Made by a program: the position numbers and the translations under genes. A stretch of DNA of 41,058 nt from Candidatus Eiseniibacteriota bacterium (lineage in GTDB: Bacteria; Joyebacterota; Joyebacteria; Joyebacterales; Joyebacteraceae): the NCBI GenBank assembly GCA_030600655.1, contig JAUVLP010000009.1:1-41058 (forward strand), given 5' to 3'. Under the pieces are notes generated by a model. That model saw only the letters and a program-made list of their open reading frames with translations, ran no database searches and was not told where the DNA came from. Shown piece by piece: positions 1 through 9,453 of the stretch. Every line of letters starts with the position of its first letter. Within the stretch, counting starts at the first letter, position 1.

Positions 1-631
1 CGCCCGGAATACCGATGTACAGATAGATCACGACCATAATGGCGCTGAGAGGCACAAATCCAACAAGATGCGTGACCGTTGTCCAGAGATACGTGCGCTG
101 CCAGATTCTCCACGGGTTCTCTCTTGCGTATAGGGCAATGATGAAACTGATCCCAATGGTGTCCACGGCGAAATAGGTTATGCCACATGCGGCAAGAGGG
201 AGAACCAGCAGTCCCACATTTGCGGTAGACGCTCCGCCGACTGATTCGAACACCGCTCCCGCCGCGAAGATCATCACTACAAAAAGGCTGACATTGAAGA
301 GGAGTTTGTGCAGCGGAAGTCTGGCTCCGGTCGCTGCCACCGTAACGACGGTTGAGATTATGGCTGCAACAGCGGGACCAAAGATGATTATGGCAGCGTA
401 ATCGAGCGCGGATGACACCGTGATGTAGGCGCCGGACCTCGGAACCGAGATTGGACTCAGCTCGGCCACTATGCCAAACGCCACCCACCAGAGCACGGGG
501 ATCCACGATTCAACGCGGACAGAAGGGAATTTCCAGACCGCAAGGAAGAGTCCGAGACCTACTATGAGGAAGTAGTAGAGCTTGAACCAAGGGGTAGTCC
601 CCTCAAATGGACTTGCTGTGGAGTCACTCAA
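1..631 (-). CDS. Partial multi-pass membrane protein, N-terminal membrane sensor domain resembling those on HD-GYP/GGDEF proteins (C-terminus outside window)
   Basis: Reverse strand is open from TTG at 631 to the window edge: LSDSTASPFEGTTPWFKLYYFLIVGLGLFLAVWKFPSVRVESWIPVLWWVAFGIVAELSPISVPRSGAYITVSSALDYAAIIIFGPAVAAII...; absent from the ORF track because it has no stop in the window. Confidence 0.65.
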   Translation of the reverse strand, partial: MSDSTASPFEGTTPWFKLYYFLIVGLGLFLAVWKFPSVRVESWIPVLWWVAFGIVAELSPISVPRSGAYITVSSALDYAAIIIFGPAVAAIISTVVTVAATGARLPLHKLLFNVSLFVVMIFAAGAVFESVGGASTANVGLLVLPLAACGITYFAVDTIGISFIIALYARENPWRIWQRTYLWTTVTHLVGFVPLSAIMVVIYLYIGIPG

Positions 632-674
632 AGGGGGTACCTCGCAATGGGGCGGGCCGACATCCAGCTAGCCA

Positions 675-737
675 CTACTCCCAGCCAGTCTTGGTTCCGA
701 ACAGCAGGATGTCATAGAAAAATCTGAAGAAGAACAA
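675..737 (-). CDS. Candidate 20-aa hydrophobic small protein (TTG start)
   Basis: AGGAGGTGG (742-750, minus) followed after AATT by TTG; reads (M)FFFRFFYDILLFGTKTGWE then TAG; lies just upstream of the 1..631 gene. Confidence 0.4.
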   Translation of the reverse strand: MFFFRFFYDILLFGTKTGWE

Positions 738-851
738 AATTCCACCTCCTCGCGTCTTAGCTACCCCTGGAAGCTACTGCTCATCTCTGACGTGATGTCC
801 ACATCCCAAGGGCAATAGGGGACGCTTCGCTATGAGGTCGAATCCGCTTCG

Positions 852-1655
852 CTAGTTCTCCTGTGCACTAGTCTTCGATGCCGGCCCGATGATTTCGTAT
901 TCCGTCGGCACTCTGCGACTAAGACGCCGCAGGTATCTATTGACTGCATCCAGAGTTGCAAGCGCTGCCGCAAGCACTGGATCCCCGTTCACAGCACACG
1001 CGCCGATCAGCTGCTTCTCCTGCCTGTCGGCGACGTGGATGATGGCCGTGACAACGATTGGATCCCCTCCGACAGTCACCTGCTCAATCGCACTCACCGC
1101 CAGCAGTCCCGCGTCGTCAAGCAGCTGTTGGATGGCCTTGATGACCGCCTCAGACACGGTCCGCAAAATCGATGTCGGCGCGTCCGCCCCGGAGACCGAC
1201 GCTACGGTCTCGGCCTCACCCAACGCAAGCTCCACGCGTGCCTCAGCCATGTTCTGCGACTGAGCTATGCTGACGCCTACGAATTCAACGCGGCTTTCAT
1301 CTGCCTCGAAGCGGCTGACAGATGCTGGAGGCAATGACTCTTCTCTCCCGAGCTCTGGCTCTATTGCCTCATCGCCATCCACGAGCGCAACGCTTATCTT
1401 CCGGTGATCCACTGAGATGCCGAGCTTGGCCACCATGAGCGAACCAACATCACGCGCTATCTGCTTCGCGCTCCGCGCCGCTCCCGCAACAACGTGTATC
1501 TCGAGGATCTCTCCCCTATCGTCCGCCACGACACGTGCCGACCGTACATCGTGCAGACTGACCAGAGCCTGCTCGACATGCTCAATAGGCACAACGCGGT
1601 CTTTCGCCTTGAGAAGTATGGTGCCGCCTCCTGCAAGCTCGTGGTTTCGTGGCAC
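852..1655 (-). CDS. Conserved uncharacterised protein
   Basis: 267-aa ORF; N-terminal part ...VEQALVSLHDVRSARVVADDRGEILEIHVVAG..SAKQIARDVGSLMVAKLGISVDHRKISVALV resembles a recurrent uncharacterised bacterial family. Confidence 0.7.
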   Translation of the reverse strand: MPRNHELAGGGTILLKAKDRVVPIEHVEQALVSLHDVRSARVVADDRGEILEIHVVAGAARSAKQIARDVGSLMVAKLGISVDHRKISVALVDGDEAIEPELGREESLPPASVSRFEADESRVEFVGVSIAQSQNMAEARVELALGEAETVASVSGADAPTSILRTVSEAVIKAIQQLLDDAGLLAVSAIEQVTVGGDPIVVTAIIHVADRQEKQLIGACAVNGDPVLAAALATLDAVNRYLRRLSRRVPTEYEIIGPASKTSAQEN

Positions 1656-1761
1656 TTAAGGTGCCGTTCGCGGCCTCAAACTACAATGAATCTACGTTGT
1701 GACGACGGAAGTCAAGAGAAAACACCCACACCGGCAGCAGACACCACCTAGTAGACCCCCA

Positions 1762-3570
1762 TCACACCCCACCTGACCCCCTCCGCAGGTACCCCACACC
1801 CCACGTCCCCGGCCCCGCATGCGTGCCGACGATCCCGCCGAGTTCGAAGGCTGTCACCTCATCGAACCCGAACCGCTCGCGGAAGAAAGAAGCCAACCGC
1901 TCCACCATCTCCGGTCGCTGCGCGTGCACAATTCCCAGCATTCCGCCTGATGCGCCCTCGAGTTCAGGGGCCGCCAGCTCGCCAAGCTTGTCAATGACGC
2001 CGCGCTCTCCCACCGCCTTGGCTGCCGCAGCTATCTTCCCACCTTCGACTGTCAGAATAGGCTTCAGACGGGCCAGTTTCCCAACGATGGCCCGCGCCCG
2101 GCCGATGCGCCCTCCCTTCACGAGGTAGTCGAGCGTTCCCACCGTGAAGTAGACGCGCGCACGTGCGCAGAGGCCTGAGGCGAGCACCTCGAGCTCCGCG
2201 AGAGACGCCCCACGTCGGGCAGCCCGCGCCGTCTCGATGACAACCAGCCCGAGCGCCACCGAAACGGTCCTCGAATCGATGACCTTCACCTCAAGGCCAC
2301 TGATCTGCTCTGATGCCACCCGGGCCGACTGGACCGTCCCACTCATCTTGGATGATATGTGAATAGAGAGGACGGTCTTCGTCTCCCAACTCAGTTCCTC
2401 GTACCGTTTCAGGAAGTCCTGAAATGTAGGCTGCGAGGTCGTTGGAGGCTTCCCAGCTGTAGCAAGCCTGGAGTAGAACTCTTCATGGGAAAGATCGACG
2501 CCATCCCTGTAGCTCCCATCGTCGAAGTTCACGGTGAGCGGCACAACGACGATGCCCAGGTCCTCCGCAATGTCACCCGGGATGTCAGCCGTCGAATCAG
2601 TGACTATGCGAACCTGTCGCTCGACAGAAACGCTCTTCCGTATGAACTCCCGGTGCTGCTCACGCATGTCGTCTATCTTCTTGTTCCGCACATCTCCAAA
2701 CTTCTCCGCCGTGTCGAAGGCCTTGTTCGGACTGTTGGTGTGAATGTGCACGCGGACGAGTCCCGCGCCCCCGACAACTATGAGTGAGCCGCCCATGCCC
2801 ACGAGCCGGATCCGGAGATCGTCCGGATTGACGTTGGGACTCTCGACCAGAAACTCCGTACAATACCGATACTTGAGATCCTTTTCCCTCATCTTCGGCA
2901 GCACAGCATTATCGACGGTCGGCAGCGCATCAAGCGCATCACCCACGTCCTCTCCCCGGAACAGACGGAGCATGCCCTCGAGAAAATCGACGAAGCCTTC
3001 TCCTCCTGCGTCGACCACACCCGCTTCCTTGAGAACCGGCAGGAGGTCAGGCGTCCGGGCGAGGCTCTCCGCAGCCTTCCGATGCATCACCGAAAGAATG
3101 ACCAGGAAATCTCCTTCGCCCTCCTCGATCACGCTCACGACCTTATCGATCGACTCACGCATCACGGTGAGGATGGTACCCTCGGTCGGTTCGGCCATGG
3201 CCTCGTAGGCTCCGTCCACCGACTTTCTGAGCGCGGCGGCGAAAGCTGGCGGGTAGAGACGATCGATGCCCTCGAGCTCCCCGGCGAAGCCTCTCAGAAA
3301 CTGAGCGAAGATGACGCCGGCATTCCCGCTGGCACCCAGCAATACGGCACGCGACAACACCTCGGCGATCTCGCCAAGAGGGCGATTCTCATGGTGGCGA
3401 ATCGCGTCGGTGGCCGCCTTGAGCGTGAGTGTCAGGTTTGTGCCCGTGTCGCCGTCGGGGACAGGAAAGACGTTTATTTCGTTCAGGTGGACGCGCTTCG
3501 TCGCCACCCACTGGGCTCCGGCGATGAACGCCTTAACAAATCGGGGGCCATCCATGTAGCGGACTGCCAC
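1762..3570 (-). CDS. DhaL (Dak2) domain + DegV domain fusion, fatty-acid kinase FakA/FakB-like
   Basis: 602 aa: N-term NEINVFPVPDGDTGTNLTLTL (DhaL), middle FakA-like domain, C-term VRIVTDSTADIPGDIAEDLGIVVVPLTVNFDDGSYRDGVDLSHEEFY (DegV). Confidence 0.9.
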   Translation of the reverse strand: MAVRYMDGPRFVKAFIAGAQWVATKRVHLNEINVFPVPDGDTGTNLTLTLKAATDAIRHHENRPLGEIAEVLSRAVLLGASGNAGVIFAQFLRGFAGELEGIDRLYPPAFAAALRKSVDGAYEAMAEPTEGTILTVMRESIDKVVSVIEEGEGDFLVILSVMHRKAAESLARTPDLLPVLKEAGVVDAGGEGFVDFLEGMLRLFRGEDVGDALDALPTVDNAVLPKMREKDLKYRYCTEFLVESPNVNPDDLRIRLVGMGGSLIVVGGAGLVRVHIHTNSPNKAFDTAEKFGDVRNKKIDDMREQHREFIRKSVSVERQVRIVTDSTADIPGDIAEDLGIVVVPLTVNFDDGSYRDGVDLSHEEFYSRLATAGKPPTTSQPTFQDFLKRYEELSWETKTVLSIHISSKMSGTVQSARVASEQISGLEVKVIDSRTVSVALGLVVIETARAARRGASLAELEVLASGLCARARVYFTVGTLDYLVKGGRIGRARAIVGKLARLKPILTVEGGKIAAAAKAVGERGVIDKLGELAAPELEGASGGMLGIVHAQRPEMVERLASFFRERFGFDEVTAFELGGIVGTHAGPGTWGVGYLRRGSGGV

Positions 3571-3584
3571 AAGTCACTCCCCTG

Positions 3585-5227
3585 CTACATCCTCTCGGGC
3601 GCTGCGATGCCGAGCAACACGAGACCGTTCCTGAGTACGGTCCGCGTCGCTTCAGACAGAAACAGGCGTGCGGACGTCGTTACAGGATCATCCGTGACGA
3701 TGCGGTTGTTGTGGTAGTAAGCGTGGAATCTGGCCGAGACATCTCTCAGGTATGTCGTCAGCCTGTGTGGCTCGCGTGCCTCAGCAGCACTCTCGATGAG
3801 GCGCGGGAAATCGGCGAGCATGAGGACCAGTTGGCAGGCATCCCCCACCCCCATATCGGACAGGTCCGCGTCATCCGGCGCCGGGACCATCTGTCCCCTG
3901 TCCCCGGCGAAGCGTATCAGACTCGAGACCCGGGCGTGCGCGTACTGCACGTAGAAGACCGGGTTTTCATCGGTCTCCTCCCTCGCCAGATCCAGATCGA
4001 AGTCGAGATGCGATGCTTGTTTCCGCATGAGGAAGAAGAACTTCGCCACATCCACTCCGACGTCTCCAACGAGCTCGCTGAGCGTGACCAGCCGGCCGGC
4101 CCGCTTGGACATCTTGACCTGCTTGCCGCCCTCGATGAAGTTCACCTGCTGGATTATCTGGACCTCCAGCCGATCCTTGGGGTACCCGAGGATATCGAGA
4201 GTCGCGTGCATCTCGGCGATGTGCGCGTGGTGGTCCGGACCCCAGAGGTCGATGACGGGGTCGAACCCTCTCTCGAATTTGTTGAGGTGATAGGCGGCGT
4301 CGGGAAGGAGATACGTAGGAAGTCCGTCGCTCTTCACGATAACCTTGTCGTCGTTCGTGCCGTGAGGCGTGGTCTTGAGCCAGACGGCGCCTTCCTTCTC
4401 GTACGTCTCCCCCGATAATTTGAGCTTCTCTAGCGCATCCTCAACCGCACCCGCGTCCCTGAGCTCGCTCTCGTAGAACCAACGGTCGTACTCGACACCG
4501 AAGTTCTCGAGATCATGTTTTTGTTCCGAGACGATCGCATCGATGGCGGCCTTTTTCAAATACTCGAGCCGCTCGGCTTCGGGCATCTCCCTCAGATCCG
4601 GCTTTGAGCAAGGAGCTTCTCGGCGATCTCCTTCAGGTACTCGCCATGGTACCCGCCCTCAGGAATCTCCCACTTCTCACCAAGGATCTCCTTCATGCGG
4701 GCATCGACGGAGAGCGCCAGTTTCTCGACCTGGCGGCCTGCGTCGTTCACGTAGTACTCACGCTGGACCTGGACACCGGTCGCAGTCAGGAGCCGCCCCA
4801 TCGCATCACCGACTGCGGCCGCACGCGCGCTGACGATATTCAGAGGACCTGTGGGATTGGCGCTCACGAACTCAATCTGGATCCTCCGGCCCTTCCCGCC
4901 ATCAGAGGAACCGTAGTTCTCTCCCTGGGACACGACCTGTCTCAGGATCTCCTCGTACCACGGAGCGGCGAATCGGAAGTTGATGAACCCGGGACCCGCG
5001 ATCTCCACGCTCTCGACAAACGATTGCTCAAGCTCAAGCGCGTCGATAAGTTCCTGGGCGATCTCGCGTGGGTTCCTCTTCGCCTTCTTCGCAAGAATCA
5101 GGGCAAGATTGGTCGATGCGTCACCGTGCGACGGATCACGCGGCGGCGACACCTCTATTACATCGCACTCCAGGCCAACGCGATCGACCGCGGCCGTGAG
5201 TATCTTGATCAGGTCCTTCTGGTACAC
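3585..5227 (-). pseudogene. argS: Arginyl-tRNA synthetase, split by an apparent 1-nt frameshift (two ORFs 4592-5227 and 3585-4586)
   Basis: 5' ORF has VSANPTGPLNIVSARAAAVGD; 3' ORF has GGKQVKMSKRAGRLVTLSELVGDVGVDVAKFFFLMRKQASHLDFDLDLA. A frame change at about 4600-4605 joins LLAQ to KPDLREMPEAERLEYL. Confidence 0.9.
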
Positions 5228-5277
5228 GCTGGCACCTCCGGGTACGTCATTGCATAGCGGAGTGCATCATGTAGGAG

Positions 5278-5305
5278 AATACACCGTGAGTGTGTGCCAT
5301 TTCAA
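5278..5305 (-). promoter_or_regulatory. Possible sigma70-type promoter upstream of argS
   Basis: Minus strand TTGAAA - 16 nt - TGTATT. Confidence 0.35.
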
Positions 5306-5427
5306 GGCTGATGGGTAGGCTTGCGGCAGACATGCTCATGCGCCGTCAGCTGCGACTGGCAGAGGAATACCCCTCATCTTCGGGGATGAGTTCCAGCAGT
5401 CAAGACGTGGATCGGCTGCAGATCTCA

Positions 5428-6561
5428 TCATCGCCCTCCGCGTCTGGTACCGTGTATCCCCGACGGCACGTGGTCCGGATCGGTTGGCGCCTCCATCTCT
5501 TCCACCGCCCAGCTCGGAAGCCCCTCCGCAGGCGGCTCGCCGGACCTGGTCATGAGCGTCCGTGCAGTGCTGAGCCAGACGGTCGCACCTTTCTCCAGAT
5601 ACCCGGCGACCTTCTGGATTCGCGCGATGGTGCGCTCCCTCGCAGGAGGAAGCAGGGAGGTGTGCTCCCCCGTACCCCGTATCGCGGTGACCCGCTTCGT
5701 GATGCCGTCATCCAACCAGTCGAAGTCGATGCTGTAGTCCGGGATCACGCGGAGGACGTCCACGAGAGGAGACTCCTCGTACACGGCCACCCACTCATCG
5801 AAGCTCTCGCATGCCGAGGCTCGCCAGCACAGGAGCTCGTATGTGTTGAAGGTATCCGGCGTACGAGGCGGCGGTACCTCCCTCTCGGAGACGTACATTC
5901 GCTCACCGTTGATAGTGAGCTTCCCATCATAATACTCGAACACAATCAGGCCGGAGAATGGATGCCCATGCCAGTAGAGCATCCCGTCGGCCTGCACGGT
6001 GAGTTGCCACGGCTCCTCAACGGGAGATGCTGGATCATCCCATACTCGATCCTCTTCCCAGCGAACGATCTGCCATCCGCTCGTATTGCCCGAATCATGC
6101 AGCTGCAGCGTTTGAATGCTGAAGATCGGCACATGCCGATCGCCGATCATCACGTGCATGGACACCTTGTATCGCAGTACGACGAGGTGTCGCCCCTCCT
6201 CGTCCACGAGTTCTTCAGGAGCTCCCATCTGGACATAGTCGATTGACTCGAACACCGGGAGCGGCTCATATCCTCCACCGTCGAACATCCTCTCATGGAA
6301 TCGCAGTTCCATACTCCGGTTCGACCATGGAAACATGTTGCCCCCATCAAGATCGCGCACACCAGGAATGGCAACGAACACGAAATCAGGGGCGAGACAT
6401 GCCGCATACGCAGCGAGATCACTGCCCATATAGGCAGCCACTACTGCCGGCATCACATCCTCGGGCGCAGCAAGTGCCTGAGGATCCTGTCCCCACGCCT
6501 GAGATGACAGGCACACCAAGAGTACGCATGCCATCAGAACAGCAACAGATGCTCGCGGCAT
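5428..6561 (-). CDS. Secreted protein of unknown function with possible NTF2/SnoaL-like region
   Basis: Signal peptide MPRASVAVLMACVLLVCLSSQAWGQ; start at 6561 with GGAGGGAG upstream; track ORF begins at 6618. Confidence 0.65.
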   Translation of the reverse strand: MPRASVAVLMACVLLVCLSSQAWGQDPQALAAPEDVMPAVVAAYMGSDLAAYAACLAPDFVFVAIPGVRDLDGGNMFPWSNRSMELRFHERMFDGGGYEPLPVFESIDYVQMGAPEELVDEEGRHLVVLRYKVSMHVMIGDRHVPIFSIQTLQLHDSGNTSGWQIVRWEEDRVWDDPASPVEEPWQLTVQADGMLYWHGHPFSGLIVFEYYDGKLTINGERMYVSEREVPPPRTPDTFNTYELLCWRASACESFDEWVAVYEESPLVDVLRVIPDYSIDFDWLDDGITKRVTAIRGTGEHTSLLPPARERTIARIQKVAGYLEKGATVWLSTARTLMTRSGEPPAEGLPSWAVEEMEAPTDPDHVPSGIHGTRRGGR

Positions 6562-6621
6562 TTGACTCCCTCCTCTCAGGGGGTACGGGAGAAGCGTCAC
6601 ACCTCTTCCCACCCTCATCAG

Positions 6622-7422
6622 CTAGCCGGGGCGATCGGAATCCGCATCGGAGTCCCGCACGGGTCCCCGGAGCTCGAATCCGCATTTCTCCAGCTGCTCG
6701 AGCAGAACGTCGGGGGACGGAAACCACTGCCCCCACTTCCTGCCCATGTGCTCTGTCCAGCTGTAGTCATCGTAGTTGAACGTCTCCGCTCTGTCCCCCT
6801 CGAGCTTCACCATGGCCTTCGCCTTGCGGTAGTAATCCTGGGCGAGATAGCCTTCGTCCATGACGCGTGCGGCTTCCTCGATGTCGGCGTCGCTGAAATC
6901 GGGGTATTTGTCCTCGAAGAGGTGGAAGTCCATCGGGAACCGCGGTCGTGGCGGCAGGGTCTCTGCTGGGTATCCAATCGTAAGCTCGACAAGCGGGAAG
7001 ACCCGCCGCGGAAGCTCATAGCGCTCGATCACTTCGTCCGCCCGAAACGGTGTACCGCCCAGAAAACAGCTGCCCATTCCCAGACTCTCGGCGGCCATCA
7101 CCATGTTCTCAGCCATGAGCGCGGCATCCTGGAAGCCGAACAGAAGCAGCGGCAGGTCGCTTGTGACCATCGGCCAGCTGCGCTTGGCCATGATCGCCTC
7201 CAGGCGATGCGCATCGATGCAGATCGTGAACAGAAGAGGTGCGCCGAAGGGAACATTCTTTGGCCCGCGGCTCAGGAGCACGCTCCCCAGTTGCGCGGCG
7301 AACGGCGCCTGCTGGCCGGCACGCACGACCGTCTCGATCACTTCGTCCGAGGGCATGCGGTCCTCGTATCGCCTGAGCGACTTGCGCGCGAGCATGGCAT
7401 CGATGATTTCATTTCTGATCAT
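6622..7422 (-). CDS. Nitroreductase-family oxidoreductase
   Basis: IIDAMLARKSLRRYEDRMPSDEVIETVVRAGQQAPFAAQ...AENMVMAAESLGMGSCFLGG. Confidence 0.85.
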   Translation of the reverse strand: MIRNEIIDAMLARKSLRRYEDRMPSDEVIETVVRAGQQAPFAAQLGSVLLSRGPKNVPFGAPLLFTICIDAHRLEAIMAKRSWPMVTSDLPLLLFGFQDAALMAENMVMAAESLGMGSCFLGGTPFRADEVIERYELPRRVFPLVELTIGYPAETLPPRPRFPMDFHLFEDKYPDFSDADIEEAARVMDEGYLAQDYYRKAKAMVKLEGDRAETFNYDDYSWTEHMGRKWGQWFPSPDVLLEQLEKCGFELRGPVRDSDADSDRPG

Positions 7423-7496
7423 GAAGACTCCTCCTCCCGGGGAGTTATGCCTATCAATGAGTCCACAGCAGGCAGTGACCGCGCATGCGCCCGCTG

Positions 7497-7994
7497 CTAC
7501 CAGCGCTCCCTGTGAACACGCTCCTCATCGTACTGGGTGCGTGCTTCCTTGTACTCATTCGCGTGTCCGATCGCCAGTACGGAAACTGGAACGATTTCCT
7601 CGGGGATCGCCGTAAGACTCCTGACGGCATCGAGGCGATCATCGTTCGGATGGCATCCCAGCCAGACGCTGCCGAGCCCCATCATCGCCGCTGCGATCAG
7701 GATGTTCTCGGTCGCAGCGAACGCATCCTGATCCCAGTACTTCCGTGATTCCGCGGGGACACCGCAGACGATGATAGCGAGTGTAGCCTCATGAAGCATC
7801 TTCCAGTACGGCGCGCTATCGGCAAGCGCATTGAGTGTGGCGCGCTCCGTCACAACCACAAAGTGCCAGGGCTTGATGTTCTTTCCTGACGGTGCGGCCA
7901 TCGCGGCATCCAGCAGCATGCGGATCCCGTCTTCACCGACCGGTTCATCCGTGTATTTCCTGATGCTTCTTCTGGCCAGAATCGGCTCGATCAT
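7497..7994 (-). CDS. Nitroreductase-family protein
   Basis: MIEPILARRSIRKYTDEPVGEDGIRMLLDAAMAAPSGKNIKPWHFVVV...AAMMGLGSVWLG. Confidence 0.9.
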   Translation of the reverse strand: MIEPILARRSIRKYTDEPVGEDGIRMLLDAAMAAPSGKNIKPWHFVVVTERATLNALADSAPYWKMLHEATLAIIVCGVPAESRKYWDQDAFAATENILIAAAMMGLGSVWLGCHPNDDRLDAVRSLTAIPEEIVPVSVLAIGHANEYKEARTQYDEERVHRERW

Positions 7995-8072
7995 GCTTTC
8001 GATCCCTTTCCATCTGTGGTCGCCCGACGCGGGGCCGGGTCGTGCGCTCCGGACAGCACCAGAGGTCCGCCC

Positions 8073-8471
8073 CTACTCGCCCGCGGGTGGCTCAGCGTCC
8101 TCGTAGGTCTCAACAGGCGCATCTCCCCAGAGACGCTCCAGCTGGTAGTAGTCGCGACGTTCCCTGTCGAACACGTGGATCACAATGTCAACGTAGTCGA
8201 GAAGAATCCATTGCCGTGCTTCCGCCCCCTCGACGTGCCAGACACGATCGCCGTCGTCTCTGAGCCCTCTGGTTATGGCCTCCGCTATGGCGCCCACCTG
8301 AACGTCACTGTTCCCGTGACAGATCATGAAGTAGTCGCAGCTTGTGGTCAGCCCTCGAAGATCGAGGGCGATCACGCCCTCAGCCTTCTTCGAGAGCGCC
8401 AGTTCGGCTGCTCTTCCCAACATGTCTTTCAGTTCCTCGTCCGACATCGTTGTTTTCTTCTTTTTCGGCAA
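8073..8471 (-). CDS. rsfS: Ribosome silencing factor RsfS/Iojap
   Basis: AELALSKKAEGVIALDLRGLTTSCDYFMICHGNSDVQVGAIAEAI...ARQWILLDYVDIVIHVFDRERRDYYQLERLWGDA. Confidence 0.92.
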   Translation of the reverse strand: MPKKKKTTMSDEELKDMLGRAAELALSKKAEGVIALDLRGLTTSCDYFMICHGNSDVQVGAIAEAITRGLRDDGDRVWHVEGAEARQWILLDYVDIVIHVFDRERRDYYQLERLWGDAPVETYEDAEPPAGE

Positions 8472-8474
8472 AGG

Positions 8475-8942
8475 CTACTCCCCAATCCCTGTATCGTGCG
8501 CGGATCTGTTGCGCTCCTCCACCTCCTCCGGCGACAGGATGCGCGCGACGGTAGCTTCGTGTGTTTCCGTCTTCCTCAATCTGAGATCATACAGTGCGAC
8601 TCCGACAAACGACAGGATGAGGAAGACGATTGCCAGCACGATCGGCAGCAACGCCTCATCGTCTCCGCCCGTCATCCAGTGCCCGACCATGAACCCTATG
8701 ATCGTCACGAACACAGGCACCAGATAGACAATGAATGCGGCCGACACAACCTTGCCGGCGCTGATCTCAATCTCGACCGTGTTGCCTTCAACGGCGCCAA
8801 TCTCGTTCTTAGCCAGCAGAAGAACCTCGTGCCCACCCTCCCCGTCGATGCAGATCCCGCAGCTCTTGCACCCGCCATACATCGGCATGCTGACAACCGC
8901 CGCACCATGTTTGACTGACACCACAATGCCTGTCTCAGTCAC
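8475..8942 (-). CDS. rseC: RseC-family (SoxR-reducing system) protein
   Basis: GTG start at 8942 (VTETGIVVSVKHGAAVVSMPMYGGCKSCGICIDGEGG...) with two TM segments; overlaps the upstream gene's TGA. Confidence 0.8.
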   Translation of the reverse strand: MTETGIVVSVKHGAAVVSMPMYGGCKSCGICIDGEGGHEVLLLAKNEIGAVEGNTVEIEISAGKVVSAAFIVYLVPVFVTIIGFMVGHWMTGGDDEALLPIVLAIVFLILSFVGVALYDLRLRKTETHEATVARILSPEEVEERNRSAHDTGIGE

Positions 8943-9453
8943 CTGCGAGTCCTCCTCTATCAATCCGCTTGAACGTAAAGAGCGCGACGAGCCCCGTGCC
9001 GAAACCGGCAATCGCCGCCATAAGCATGGCAGCCGGCATGAGATGGACGGCCGGGCCGGGTCCCGTGAAAAGAATCGCGAGGACGCTCAGCTGCGCCACA
9101 TTGTGGAAAAGCGCACCCACGAGACTGACACCTACAACCCCAAGCGGAGGAGCCGCAAGTCTGAAGGCAACCCACATCGCGAGCGTCGCGGCCACACCAC
9201 CGCCCAGCGCCATGGCAAACGACGGACCCAGAAACGTGCCGACCAGAAGCGACGAGATCGCGACTCTCAGAATGGTCAGGACCATTGCATCGCCTACGCC
9301 CATGGCAATGATAGCATAGACGGTGACAATGTTCGCCAACCCTAACCTCACGAACGGCAGGGGCAGCGGCAGCGCACTCTCCAGCACATGAAGCATCAGA
9401 GAGACCGCCAGCAGCATCCCGAGCTTCGCCACTCTGTTCGCCGGGCCCCGCAT
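8935..9453 (-). CDS. Gx-transporter family / heptaprenyl diphosphate synthase component I-like membrane protein (EetB-like)
   Basis: VAKLGMLLAVSLMLHVLESALPLPLPFVRLGLANIVTVYAI...ISSLLVGTFLGPSFAMALGGGVAA. Confidence 0.82.
   Translation of the reverse strand: MRGPANRVAKLGMLLAVSLMLHVLESALPLPLPFVRLGLANIVTVYAIIAMGVGDAMVLTILRVAISSLLVGTFLGPSFAMALGGGVAATLAMWVAFRLAAPPLGVVGVSLVGALFHNVAQLSVLAILFTGPGPAVHLMPAAMLMAAIAGFGTGLVALFTFKRIDRGGLAGD

Noticed and set aside
4592-4612. Classical programmed -1 frameshift in argS
   Set aside because: No X-XXY-YYZ heptamer and no obvious stimulatory structure; a missing A is simpler.
5361-5392. CTCATC-ttcggg-GATGAG hairpin between argS and the secreted protein gene
   Set aside because: Short stem without a U-tract; not distinguishable from chance.
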